Positions 1 through 6,010 of a DNA stretch of 14,072 nucleotides are shown piece after piece. This stretch comes from Microbacteriaceae bacterium (GTDB taxonomy: Bacteria; Actinomycetota; Actinomycetes; Actinomycetales; Microbacteriaceae), in contig JAGIAU010000030.1 of assembly GCA_017744755.1 (NCBI GenBank), forward strand, positions 1 to 14,072. The letters are read 5' to 3'. The notes beneath the pieces are model-generated. The model was not told the DNA's origin, did not search any database, and saw nothing but the letters and a program-made list of their open reading frames with translations. Positions within the stretch are counted from its first letter, which is position 1, and each line of letters starts with the position of its first letter. The position numbers and the translations under genes were made by a program.

Positions 1-1119
1 ACCGAGCGCGTGCGGCGCCGGCGCGGCTACCGCGTCGCGCGGTTCACCGACGGCCGCGGCCGCGAGTCGGTGTCCGCGGAGCGCGGCTACCTGCGGGAGA
101 CCGGGAACCTGGTGTTCCACGTCGCGCTCATCGGCGTCCTCGCGGCGGTCGCGGTCGGCGGCAGCGTCGCCTACACGGGCCAGCGCGTCATCGCGGAGGG
201 CTACGCGTTCACCAACGTGAAGAGCGGCTACGACTCGTTCCACCCCGGGCGGGTCTACTCCGACGACATGCTCGCGCCGTTCAGCCTGCGGCTCGACCAG
301 CTCCTCGTCGACTTCGAGGCGGAGAACATCACGACGCTCGGCACGCCGAAGAACTTCCGCGCGCAGATGACGATCACGGAGCCGGGACAGGCGCCCCGTC
401 AGGCGGAGCTCAGCGTCAACGGCCCGCTCGAGGTCGACGGCGTGCGCGTCTACCTGCTCGGCAACGGCTACGCGCCGGTGCTCACGGTCCGCGACCCGGA
501 GGGGAACGTCGTCTTCTCGCAGCCGACGCTGTTCCGCCCCATGGATGCCATGCTCACCTCCGTCGGCGTCGTGAAGATCCCGGACGGGCTCGCGGAGCAG
601 GTCGGCATCGAGGGGCTGTTCGCGCCGGCCGCGGTGTTCACGACCGACGGCCGGATGGTGTCCGCGCACGGCGACCTCGTCAACCCGGTCCTCCAGCTCG
701 AGCTCTACACGGGCGACCTCGGCCTCGACGACGGCCGGGCGACGAACGCCTACGTGCTCGACGCGGAGGGTCTCGGCCTCACGAAGCTCGCCGGCCGCGA
801 CGCCCCTCAGCGCGCGCTGCAGCTCGGCCTCGGCGACGTCGTCGACCTCCCGGACGGGCTCGGCACGATCGAGTTCACGGCCGCGCCCCGGTTCACGGCG
901 CTCCAGATGCACTACGACCCCGCGCAGCCGTGGCTCTTCGGCTTCGTGCTCGCGGCGGTCGCCGGGCTGCTGCTCTCGCTCTTCGTGCCGCGCCGGCGCG
1001 TGTGGGCGCGCGCCGCCGCCGGCTCCGGCGGCGCCGTGACGCTCGAGTGGGCCGGCCTCGCCCGCGGCGAGGACCCGCGGATCGAGGCCGCGGTCGCGGA
1101 GCTCGCCGACGCCGTCTGA
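1..1119 (+). CDS. resB: ResB, cytochrome c biogenesis protein, C-terminal part (5' end outside window)
   Basis: ResB works with CcsB in System II cytochrome c maturation: the membrane complex delivers heme to the outer side of the membrane and ligates it to CXXCH motifs of apocytochromes. The frame is open from base 1, so the start and the N-terminal membrane segments lie upstream; about 372 residues are visible. A membrane segment follows the family pattern RETGNLVFH (visible residues about 33-58), with its conserved His at about 40. Then comes a large extracytoplasmic domain beginning GQRVIAEGYAF, with the typical YDSFHPGR and FRAQMTI stretches. A last TM segment (about 314-332, LFGFVLAAVAGLLLSLFVP) is followed by a basic cytoplasmic tail. 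Nothing looks broken in the visible part. Its usual partner ccsB is not adjacent but follows an intervening aminotransferase gene. Confidence 0.93.
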   Translation, partial: TERVRRRRGYRVARFTDGRGRESVSAERGYLRETGNLVFHVALIGVLAAVAVGGSVAYTGQRVIAEGYAFTNVKSGYDSFHPGRVYSDDMLAPFSLRLDQLLVDFEAENITTLGTPKNFRAQMTITEPGQAPRQAELSVNGPLEVDGVRVYLLGNGYAPVLTVRDPEGNVVFSQPTLFRPMDAMLTSVGVVKIPDGLAEQVGIEGLFAPAAVFTTDGRMVSAHGDLVNPVLQLELYTGDLGLDDGRATNAYVLDAEGLGLTKLAGRDAPQRALQLGLGDVVDLPDGLGTIEFTAAPRFTALQMHYDPAQPWLFGFVLAAVAGLLLSLFVPRRRVWARAAAGSGGAVTLEWAGLARGEDPRIEAAVAELADAV

Positions 1120-1147
1120 GCGTTCTCCTTACCCTCGCGGCGGCCTC

Positions 1148-1206
1148 GCGAGTGTGCAGCTGCGGCCCCACCTGCGGCGCCGAGAGGGCACCGACTGCAC
1201 ACTCGC
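1148..1206. repeat. 59-bp palindromic repeat, copy A
   Basis: GCGAGTGTGCA at 1148-1158 is mirrored exactly by TGCACACTCGC at 1196-1206, an 11-bp perfect inverted repeat around a 37-base GC-rich core. Two more elements with the same ends and the same 59-base length lie at 10543 and 10627. It sits 28 bases after the resB stop and about 100 bases before the aminotransferase start. It could serve as a terminator for resB, but no T-run follows. Confidence 0.88.
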
Positions 1207-1294
1207 GCCTGCGCGAGGCGGAGGCGGGCGCGGGGAGGGGGAAGAGGGGCCACGGGGTGGGCGGTGGCCTCGTGACGCGCGGCGGCCCCGCGCC

Positions 1295-1300
1295 GAGACT
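1295..1300 (+). promoter_or_regulatory. possible -10 box (GAGACT) for a leaderless aminotransferase transcript
   Basis: GAGACT lies 6 bases before the ATG at 1307, the spacing seen for better TANNNT boxes at the other genes here. It lacks the leading TA. A GGAGGG directly abuts the ATG with no spacer, too close to act as a Shine-Dalgarno, which favours the leaderless reading. Weak on its own. Confidence 0.35.
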
Positions 1301-1306
1301 GGAGGG

Positions 1307-2380
1307 ATGAACGCCGTCCCCGCCGCCCACCCCGCCGCCGCCTGGGGGAGCGTCCGACCCGGCTACCTCGACGCCGCCACGATGGGCATCCCGACGCTCG
1401 CCACCGTCGAGGCGATGCGGGCCGCGACCGAGGAGTGGGCCGCGGGCGAGGCCGTCGCCGCCGGGTACGGCGTGCATGTCGACCGGGCGCGCTCCGCCTT
1501 CGCGCGGCTCGTCGGCGCACCGGTCGAGCATGTCGCCATCGGCGCGACCGTCGCCGAGCATGTCGGCCTCGTCGCCGCCGCCCTGCCGGACGGCGCCGAC
1601 GTCGTCACCGTCGACGGCGACTTCTCCTCGGTCGTGTATCCGTTCCTGCAGCACGCGCACCGCGGCGTGACCGTCCGGCACGTCCCGCTCGAAGGGCTCG
1701 CGGAGTCGATCCGGCCGGGCACCGCGCTCGTCGCGTTCTCCCTCATCCAGTCCGCCGACGGCCGCGTCGCCGACCTCGAGGCGATCGCCGCCGCCGCGGC
1801 CGGCGTCGGCGCGCGGACGCTCTGCGACGCCACGCAGGCGGTCGGCCTCCATCCCGTCGACGCGGCGCGGTGGGACTACACCGTGTGCCACTCGTACAAG
1901 TGGCTGTGCGCGCCGCGCGGGGCGTCGTTCCTCGTCGCGGCTCCCGACGCCGCCGACCGGCTCGTGGCGCTGCACGCCTGCTGGTACGGCGGCGAGGAGA
2001 TCTGGGCCTCGACGTACGGCCCGTCGATGCGGCTCGCCGACACCACGCGACGCCTCGACACCTCGCCCGCCTGGCTGAGCTGGGTCGGTGCGGCGGAGGC
2101 GATCGAGCACTTCGCGGAGCGCGGCGCCGGCGACACCTGGGCGCGTTCCGTCGCCCTCGCGGATGCGCTGCTCAGCCGCGCGGGGCTCCCACCGCGCGGC
2201 CAGGCGTTCTTCGCCCTCGACGACCCGAGCGGCGCGCTCGCGGGGGCGCTCCGCGAGGCAGGGATCCGATTCGCGCAGCGGGCCGGTCGTGTCCGGCTCG
2301 GCTTCCACGTGTGGAACACGGACGAGGACCTCGAGCTCGCCGCCGCCGCGTTCGCCGCGGCAGGGCTCCGCGCCGCCTGA
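1307..2380 (+). CDS. PLP-dependent class V aminotransferase-fold enzyme
   Basis: A 357-residue fold-type I PLP enzyme of the class V group (cysteine desulfurase, kynureninase and isopenicillin epimerase relatives). Motifs: LCDATQAVG, whose Asp174 should bind the pyridine nitrogen, and CHSYKWLCAPRG, whose Lys198 should form the Schiff base with PLP; HVAIGATVAEHV at about 75-86 fits the phosphate-binding region. No cysteine-bearing loop typical of IscS/SufS is evident, so desulfurase activity is not supported; substrate unknown. The ATG at 1307 is chosen because upstream in-frame sequence runs through the 59-bp repeat and is non-protein-like, and a -10-like box lies 6 bases before this ATG. It separates resB from ccsB and is flanked by different palindromic repeats on each side, so it may be a later insertion into the cytochrome c locus. 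No link to heme or quinone chemistry is visible. Confidence 0.88.
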   Translation: MNAVPAAHPAAAWGSVRPGYLDAATMGIPTLATVEAMRAATEEWAAGEAVAAGYGVHVDRARSAFARLVGAPVEHVAIGATVAEHVGLVAAALPDGADVVTVDGDFSSVVYPFLQHAHRGVTVRHVPLEGLAESIRPGTALVAFSLIQSADGRVADLEAIAAAAAGVGARTLCDATQAVGLHPVDAARWDYTVCHSYKWLCAPRGASFLVAAPDAADRLVALHACWYGGEEIWASTYGPSMRLADTTRRLDTSPAWLSWVGAAEAIEHFAERGAGDTWARSVALADALLSRAGLPPRGQAFFALDDPSGALAGALREAGIRFAQRAGRVRLGFHVWNTDEDLELAAAAFAAAGLRAA

Positions 2381-2385
2381 GCCGG

Positions 2386-2434
2386 TGGACGCAAACGGCT
2401 GGCATCGCGCCCCGATACCAGCCATTTGCGTCCA
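2386..2434. repeat. long hairpin (22-base arms) after the aminotransferase gene
   Basis: Arms 2386-2407 and 2413-2434 are complementary at 20 of 22 positions around a 5-base loop; the outer part reads TGGACGCAAA ... TTTGCGTCCA. The two mismatches (C2396/A2424 and C2403/A2417) become G-U wobbles if the minus strand is transcribed, so the minus-strand RNA would be fully paired. It begins 6 bases after the aminotransferase stop and ends before the ccsB promoter, so it could terminate transcription or be a mobile palindrome. Only one copy is in this window. Confidence 0.85.
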
Positions 2435-2466
2435 AGGGGTCGCGGGCGGGGCTCAGGGCGGGCGAC

Positions 2467-2472
2467 TACGCT
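2467..2472 (+). promoter_or_regulatory. -10 box (TACGCT) for leaderless ccsB
   Basis: TACGCT ends 7 bases before the GTG at 2480. No Shine-Dalgarno precedes the start. The box lies downstream of the 2386-2434 hairpin, so ccsB appears to have its own promoter independent of resB. No clear -35 was seen. Confidence 0.6.
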
Positions 2473-2479
2473 TCTCCCC

Positions 2480-3499
2480 GTGACCGAGACCCTCGACCAG
2501 TACTCCCTCATCGCGGTCTACTCGGCCATGGCGGTCTACGCCATCGCGTTCATCCTCTTCACGATCGACCTGTCGCGCCGCTCCGTCGCCGCGAGCGAGG
2601 TCCGGGAGGCGCGCGAGGCCGCGGGCGCCGGCGCCGGCGCCGGCGCCTCCGCGGCGGTCGCGAGCGCCGGCTCCGCGCCGACCGTCACCGCGGTGCTCGA
2701 CCGCGCCGACCTCGTCGCCGACCCCGGCCCTGCGCCTGTCCGACGCTCGCCGCGCTACGTCAACGCCGCCCTCGCGCTCGCCGTCCTCGGCTTCGCGCTG
2801 CATCTCGTCGGCGACGTGCTACGGGGCATCGCGGCGGCCCGCGTGCCGTGGGCGAACATGTACGAGTTCAGCCTGACCGCGACCCTCATCATCATGGGCG
2901 TGTTCCTCGTCGCGCAGTTCTGGCAGGACCTCCGCTTCGTCGGCGCCTACGTCACCGGCTTCGTCGTCCTCGCCCTCGGCATCGCGACGGTCGACTTCTA
3001 CGTGACCGTGATCCCGCTGCCCGACGCGCTCGGCCGCTCGCCGGTCTGGCTCGTCATCCACGTCCTCGTCGCGATCCTCTCGGTCGGCTTCTTCGCCCTC
3101 GGCGCCGCCCTCTCCGTCGCGCAGCTCCTCCGCTCGCGCCGCGAGCACGGCGGCCTGCAGCACGCGCGCTACCTCGACACGATCCCCGACGCGAGCCGCC
3201 TCGAGACGCTCGCCTACCGCGTCATCGTCATCGGCTTCGTCACGTGGACGTTCACCCTCATCGCCGGCGCCATCTGGGCGAACGCCGCCTGGGGCCGCCC
3301 GTGGGGCTGGGACACCAAGGAGGTGTGGACGTTCATCATCTGGGTCGTCTACGCCGGCTACATCCACGCCCGCGCGACCCGCGGCTGGCGCGGGAGCCGC
3401 GCCTCCTGGCTCGCGATCATCGGCTTCGCAGCCGTGGTGTTCAACTTCTCCATCGTGAACGTGTTCTTCAAGGGTCTGCACGCCTACAGCGGGCTCTGA
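2480..3499 (+). CDS. ccsB: CcsB (ResC), cytochrome c biogenesis / heme-handling protein
   Basis: A 339-residue polytopic membrane protein of the CcsA/CcmC/CcmF heme-handling family. It presents heme through its WWD domain and, with ResB, forms the System II cytochrome c synthetase. Seen: N-terminal TM (about 9-29), a low-complexity Ala/Gly linker (about 47-65, partly encoded by a GCCGGC hexamer run), then about seven further TM stretches. The heme-binding WWD motif is WGRPWGWDTKEVW at 271-283. Candidate heme-ligand histidines are H194 (VIHVLVA) before it and H296 (YIHARAT) after it; NMYEF at 126-130 is also typical. The GTG at 2480 is preferred because a TACGCT box lies 7 bases upstream and the sequence before it is repeat and spacer. 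It ends convergent to menC, with a palindromic element between them. Confidence 0.95.
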   Translation: MTETLDQYSLIAVYSAMAVYAIAFILFTIDLSRRSVAASEVREAREAAGAGAGAGASAAVASAGSAPTVTAVLDRADLVADPGPAPVRRSPRYVNAALALAVLGFALHLVGDVLRGIAAARVPWANMYEFSLTATLIIMGVFLVAQFWQDLRFVGAYVTGFVVLALGIATVDFYVTVIPLPDALGRSPVWLVIHVLVAILSVGFFALGAALSVAQLLRSRREHGGLQHARYLDTIPDASRLETLAYRVIVIGFVTWTFTLIAGAIWANAAWGRPWGWDTKEVWTFIIWVVYAGYIHARATRGWRGSRASWLAIIGFAAVVFNFSIVNVFFKGLHAYSGL

Positions 3500-3529
3500 G
3501 CCTTCTCCCGCTGGTCTGCCCCGCGCCGT

Positions 3530-3610
3530 TTCGATCCGTTTTCAGGGACAGAGCAAGGTATGAGCGCGTATTGCGGCTATACCCCCCTGATCCCCTGAAA
3601 ACGGATCGAA
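3530..3610. repeat. 81-bp inverted-repeat element at the ccsB/menC convergent junction
   Basis: The left arm TTCGATCCGTTTTCAGGGA (3530-3548) is complementary to the right arm 3591-3610 apart from one extra base. Inside, GGTAT (3557-3561) and ATACC (3579-3583) form a second, inner inverted repeat. It starts 30 bases after the ccsB stop, and its right part is inside the menC frame, encoding the last MenC residues and the stop codon. A bidirectional terminator role is plausible; an inserted palindromic element is equally plausible. Confidence 0.85.
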
Positions 3611-4617
3611 GCGCAGCGGCGGAGGCGGGCGAGCCACCAGTCGCGGCGGTCCGGCGCGGCCGCGTGGCGGGCGAGGAGCTCCGGGTCGGGGGCGACCTCG
3701 CGCAGGGGGATGCGGCCGTCGAGCGGGAGGAGCGGGGCGCTCGTCACGTCGGCGGCGAGGAGGGCGGCGGTGCCGAGGCCGTGGTCGAGGTCGGCCCCCG
3801 GCTGCCAGGCGTCGATCGTCGCGGCGAAGCGGGCGGCGGCGGCGAGGCCGACGCTCGTCTCGAGTGCGCTCGAGGTGACGAATCGCACCGGGACGCGGGA
3901 GGCGTCGCGGGCGCGTTCCGCGATCTCCAGGGCGCGGGCGGGACCGCCGAGCGGCTGCATCTTGAGCACGATGACGTCGGCGGCGCCCGCGCGGGCGACG
4001 GCGAGCGGGTCGCCCGGCTTGCGGATCGACTCGTCCGCGGCGATCGGGACGAGCGGGTGAACGCGCTCGCGGAGGCGGGCGAGGTCGTCGACCGAGGCGA
4101 CCGGCTGCTCGGCGTACTGGAGGTCGTAGCGGGCGAGGGCCAGGAGCGCGGGCACGGCGTCGTCGAGGGACCAGGCGGCGTTCGCGTCGACGCGGATGCG
4201 GCCGAGCGGGCCGAGGTGCTCGCGGACGGCGGCGACGCGGGCGAGGTCGTCGGCGAGGGACTGGCCGGCCTGCGCGACCTTGACCTTGGCGGTGCGGCAG
4301 CCGGGGAAGCGCGCGAGCACGTTCGCCACCTCCTCGGCCGGCACCGCAGGGATCGTCGCGTTCACGCGGACGCCCTTCGACTCGCTGCGCTCGCTCAGGG
4401 ATCCAGGCGGCTGGTTCCCTGAGCGAGCCGAAGGCGAGTCGAAGGGCCCCAGCCATCCCGACGCCTCGGGGTCGTCGTACTCGGGGAAGGGGGACCACTC
4501 CAGCCAGCGGTCGCCGAGGTCCAGGAGGAGGGCCTCGCGGACGTCGATGCCGCGGAAGCGCTCGCGGAGCGGGAGCGCGACGACGTGCGCGCGCGCCACG
4601 AGCTCATCGGCATCCAT
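3577..4617 (-). CDS. menC: MenC, o-succinylbenzoate synthase, with repeat-derived insert and C-terminus
   Basis: MenC dehydrates SHCHC to o-succinylbenzoate in menaquinone synthesis; enolase superfamily, cytosolic. At 346 residues it is slightly long. All active-site elements are present: TAKVKV (K111, K113), metal ligands D144 (RVDAN), E170 (AEQP) and D195 (ADES), and K219 (VLKMQP); the LETSVGL and GLGTA stretches are typical. Two parts are foreign. Residues 57-82 (PFDSPSARSGNQ ... SLSERSESKG) are encoded by a palindromic repeat and stand where relatives have a short helical segment before VPVNATVP. The last 10 or so residues (SIRFQGIRGV) and the stop come from the 3530-3610 element. Start ATG at 4617, with CAGACT 6 bases upstream. 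Divergent from the membrane-protein gene, 31 bases between start codons. Confidence 0.94.
   Translation of the reverse strand: MDADELVARAHVVALPLRERFRGIDVREALLLDLGDRWLEWSPFPEYDDPEASGWLGPFDSPSARSGNQPPGSLSERSESKGVRVNATIPAVPAEEVANVLARFPGCRTAKVKVAQAGQSLADDLARVAAVREHLGPLGRIRVDANAAWSLDDAVPALLALARYDLQYAEQPVASVDDLARLRERVHPLVPIAADESIRKPGDPLAVARAGAADVIVLKMQPLGGPARALEIAERARDASRVPVRFVTSSALETSVGLAAAARFAATIDAWQPGADLDHGLGTAALLAADVTSAPLLPLDGRIPLREVAPDPELLARHAAAPDRRDWWLARLRRCASIRFQGIRGV
4372..4447. repeat. full-length palindromic element inside menC
   Basis: Two inverted arms, 4372-4404 (33 bases) and 4413-4447 (35 bases), around an 8-base spacer. Each arm has the form CCCTTCGACTCG (variable centre) CTCGCTCAGGGA; the centres differ (TGCG versus CTTCGG). 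In the menC frame it gives PFDSPSARSGNQ, then PPG, then SLSERSESKG. The first arm as read in menC is nearly identical to the half element in menB. Confidence 0.95.
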
Positions 4618-4623
4618 GCGCCC

Positions 4624-4629
4624 AGTCTG
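4624..4629 (-). promoter_or_regulatory. possible -10 box (CAGACT) for leaderless menC
   Basis: Read on the minus strand, CAGACT ends 6 bases before the menC ATG at 4617. It matches TANNNT only in part, but the spacing agrees with the other leaderless starts here, and there is no Shine-Dalgarno. Confidence 0.42.
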
Positions 4630-4636
4630 CCGGGCC

Positions 4637-4642
4637 TACCCT
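4637..4642 (+). promoter_or_regulatory. -10 box (TACCCT) for the leaderless membrane-protein gene
   Basis: TACCCT ends 6 bases before the GTG at 4649. It lies back to back with the menC promoter in a 31-base divergent spacer, so the two polymerase sites would overlap and could compete. Confidence 0.55.
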
Positions 4643-4648
4643 GGTCAC

Positions 4649-5080
4649 GTGGAGCCGAAGCAGCCGGAGCGCACGGACACGGCCGTGTCGCCCGTCATCC
4701 GCGGCGAACCGGTCGACATCCCCACGCCCGTGTGGGGCGCGCTCGTCGAGGACGACCTGCGGCGCATCGAGGCCGAGACGGCGGAGCGCGAGGCGGGGGC
4801 GGACCGGCCGAAGCGATGGCTCGGCTGGCTGTCGGTGCTCGGCTTCGTGGCGACGGCGGTGCTGCACGCCTTCGCGGTGCACGAGGCGGGCTACGGGTCG
4901 AAGGACGCGGGGAACGCCCTCGCCTGGGCCGCGATCGTCGTGTCCGTCGCCTCGGTCGCGGTCGGCGTCGCGGCGGCGGCGCTCGGACGCGGCCGCTGGA
5001 TCGGGATCGTCGGCGCGGTCGGCGCGCTCCTCGCGAACCCGTGGGTCGTGCTGCAGGTGCTGCGGCTGTTCGCGGCGTAG
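4649..5080 (+). CDS. small membrane protein of unknown function in the men cluster
   Basis: 143 residues, not recognised as a named family. A hydrophilic N-terminus of about 55 residues contains VDIPTPVWGALVEDDLRRIEAE, a pattern I associate with small actinobacterial membrane proteins but cannot name. Three hydrophobic segments follow at about 58-78, 90-112 and 117-139; the last contains LLANPWVVLQVLRLF. No catalytic motif is visible. The GTG at 4649 is chosen because TACCCT lies 6 bases before it and the protein reads well from there. It is divergent from menC and ends 17 bases before the menB start. menB has its own -10 box, so the two may be transcribed separately. Position suggests a role near quinone synthesis in the membrane, but that is inference from neighbourhood only. 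Confidence 0.8.
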   Translation: MEPKQPERTDTAVSPVIRGEPVDIPTPVWGALVEDDLRRIEAETAEREAGADRPKRWLGWLSVLGFVATAVLHAFAVHEAGYGSKDAGNALAWAAIVVSVASVAVGVAAAALGRGRWIGIVGAVGALLANPWVVLQVLRLFAA

Positions 5081-5085
5081 AGGCA

Positions 5086-5091
5086 TACGCT
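5086..5091 (+). promoter_or_regulatory. -10 box (TACGCT) for leaderless menB
   Basis: TACGCT ends 6 bases before the GTG at 5098. It is the same hexamer as at ccsB and at the DUF4229 gene. It starts 5 bases after the stop of the preceding gene. Confidence 0.6.
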
Positions 5092-5097
5092 GGGGGC

Positions 5098-6003
5098 GTG
5101 GTCTCGGAGCTCTTCGACGCGGCGGTGTGGTGGGACGTCCCGGGGTTCGACGACCTCAGGGACGTGACCTACCACCACTCGGCGGAGCCGGGCATCGCGC
5201 GGGTCGCGTTCGATCGCCCCGAGGTGCGGAACGCGTTCCGCCCCGAGACCGTCGACGAGCTGCTGCGCGTGCTGACCGACGCGGCGCAGAACTCGCGCAT
5301 CGGCGTCGTGCTCCTCACCGGCAACGGTCCCTCGCCCAAGGACGGCGGATGGGCGTTCTGCTCGGGCGGCGACCAGCGGGTTCGCGGACGGAACGGCTAC
5401 GAGGCCGCCCCCTTCGACTCGCCTTCGGCTCGCTCAGGGAGCCAGCGGGGCGGTCGCCTGCACGTCCTCGAGGTGCAGCGGCTCATCCGGTTCATGCCGA
5501 AGGTCGTCGTCGCGGTCGTGCCCGGCTGGGCGGCCGGCGGCGGGCACTCGTTGCACGTCGTGTGCGATCTGACGGTCGCGAGCCGTGAGCACGCGCGTTT
5601 CAAGCAGACCGACGCGACGGTCGGCTCTTTCGACGCCGGCTACGGCTCCGCGTACTTCGCGCGGCAGGTCGGGCAGAAGCTCGCGCGCGAGGTGTTCATG
5701 CTCGCGGAGGAATACGACGCGGAACGCGCCTGGCAGATGGGCGCGGTCAACCGCGTCGTCCCGCACGCGGAGCTCGAGTCGACCGCGGTGGAGATGGCGA
5801 GGCAGATCCTCCGGCAGTCGCCGACGGCGATCCGGATGCTCAAGTTCGCGATGAACGCCGTCGACGACGGGCTCGTCGGCCAGCAGGTCTTCGCGGGGGA
5901 GACCACCCGGCTCGCCTACGCGACGGAGGAGGCGGCCGAGGGGCGCGACGCCTTCCTGGAGAAGCGCGAGCCGGACTGGTCGGCGTATCCGTGGCACTTC
6001 TGA
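5098..6003 (+). CDS. menB: MenB, 1,4-dihydroxy-2-naphthoyl-CoA synthase, with repeat-encoded loop
   Basis: MenB is a crotonase-fold enzyme that cyclises o-succinylbenzoyl-CoA to DHNA-CoA. 301 residues, full length. Seen: the oxyanion-hole strand FCSGGDQR (about 87-94), the family-specific WAAGGGHSLHVVCDL (144-158), and QTDATVGSFDAGYGSAY (170-186), which carries the conserved Asp172, Ser177 and Asp179. The C-terminus EKREPDWSAYPWHF matches the usual end. Residues 105-116 (PFDSPSARSGSQ) are encoded by a palindromic repeat and occupy the variable loop between GRNGY and GRLHVLEVQ, whose usual acidic sequence is missing; loop length is about normal. GTG at 5098 is supported by the TACGCT box. menE starts 7 bases after the stop, so the two form an operon. 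Confidence 0.96.
   Translation: MVSELFDAAVWWDVPGFDDLRDVTYHHSAEPGIARVAFDRPEVRNAFRPETVDELLRVLTDAAQNSRIGVVLLTGNGPSPKDGGWAFCSGGDQRVRGRNGYEAAPFDSPSARSGSQRGGRLHVLEVQRLIRFMPKVVVAVVPGWAAGGGHSLHVVCDLTVASREHARFKQTDATVGSFDAGYGSAYFARQVGQKLAREVFMLAEEYDAERAWQMGAVNRVVPHAELESTAVEMARQILRQSPTAIRMLKFAMNAVDDGLVGQQVFAGETTRLAYATEEAAEGRDAFLEKREPDWSAYPWHF
5410..5443. repeat. half palindromic element inside menB
   Basis: A single arm of the men-gene repeat: CCCTTCGACTCG, centre CCTTCGG, then CTCGCTCAGGGAGCC. No inverted partner arm follows. It starts exactly on a codon boundary and encodes PFDSPSARSGS. It differs from one arm of the menC element at a single base near its end. Confidence 0.93.
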
Positions 6004-6010
6004 GCAGGGC

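Noticed and set aside
1301..1306. GGAGGG as the Shine-Dalgarno of the aminotransferase gene
   Set aside because: It directly touches the ATG with no spacer, so it cannot position the ribosome normally.
893..2425. Long open frame on the minus strand, about 510 codons
   Set aside because: Arg/Pro/Gly-rich non-protein-like translation, a shadow of resB and the aminotransferase gene in high-GC DNA.
2625..2650. GCCGGC hexamer run in ccsB as a phase-variation tract
   Set aside because: A six-base unit changes length by whole codons and cannot switch the frame; it only lengthens an Ala/Gly linker.
1435..4422. 995-codon open frame on the plus strand
   Set aside because: Runs across the aminotransferase, ccsB and antisense menC with Arg-rich low-complexity translation; all three real genes have clear family motifs in other frames.
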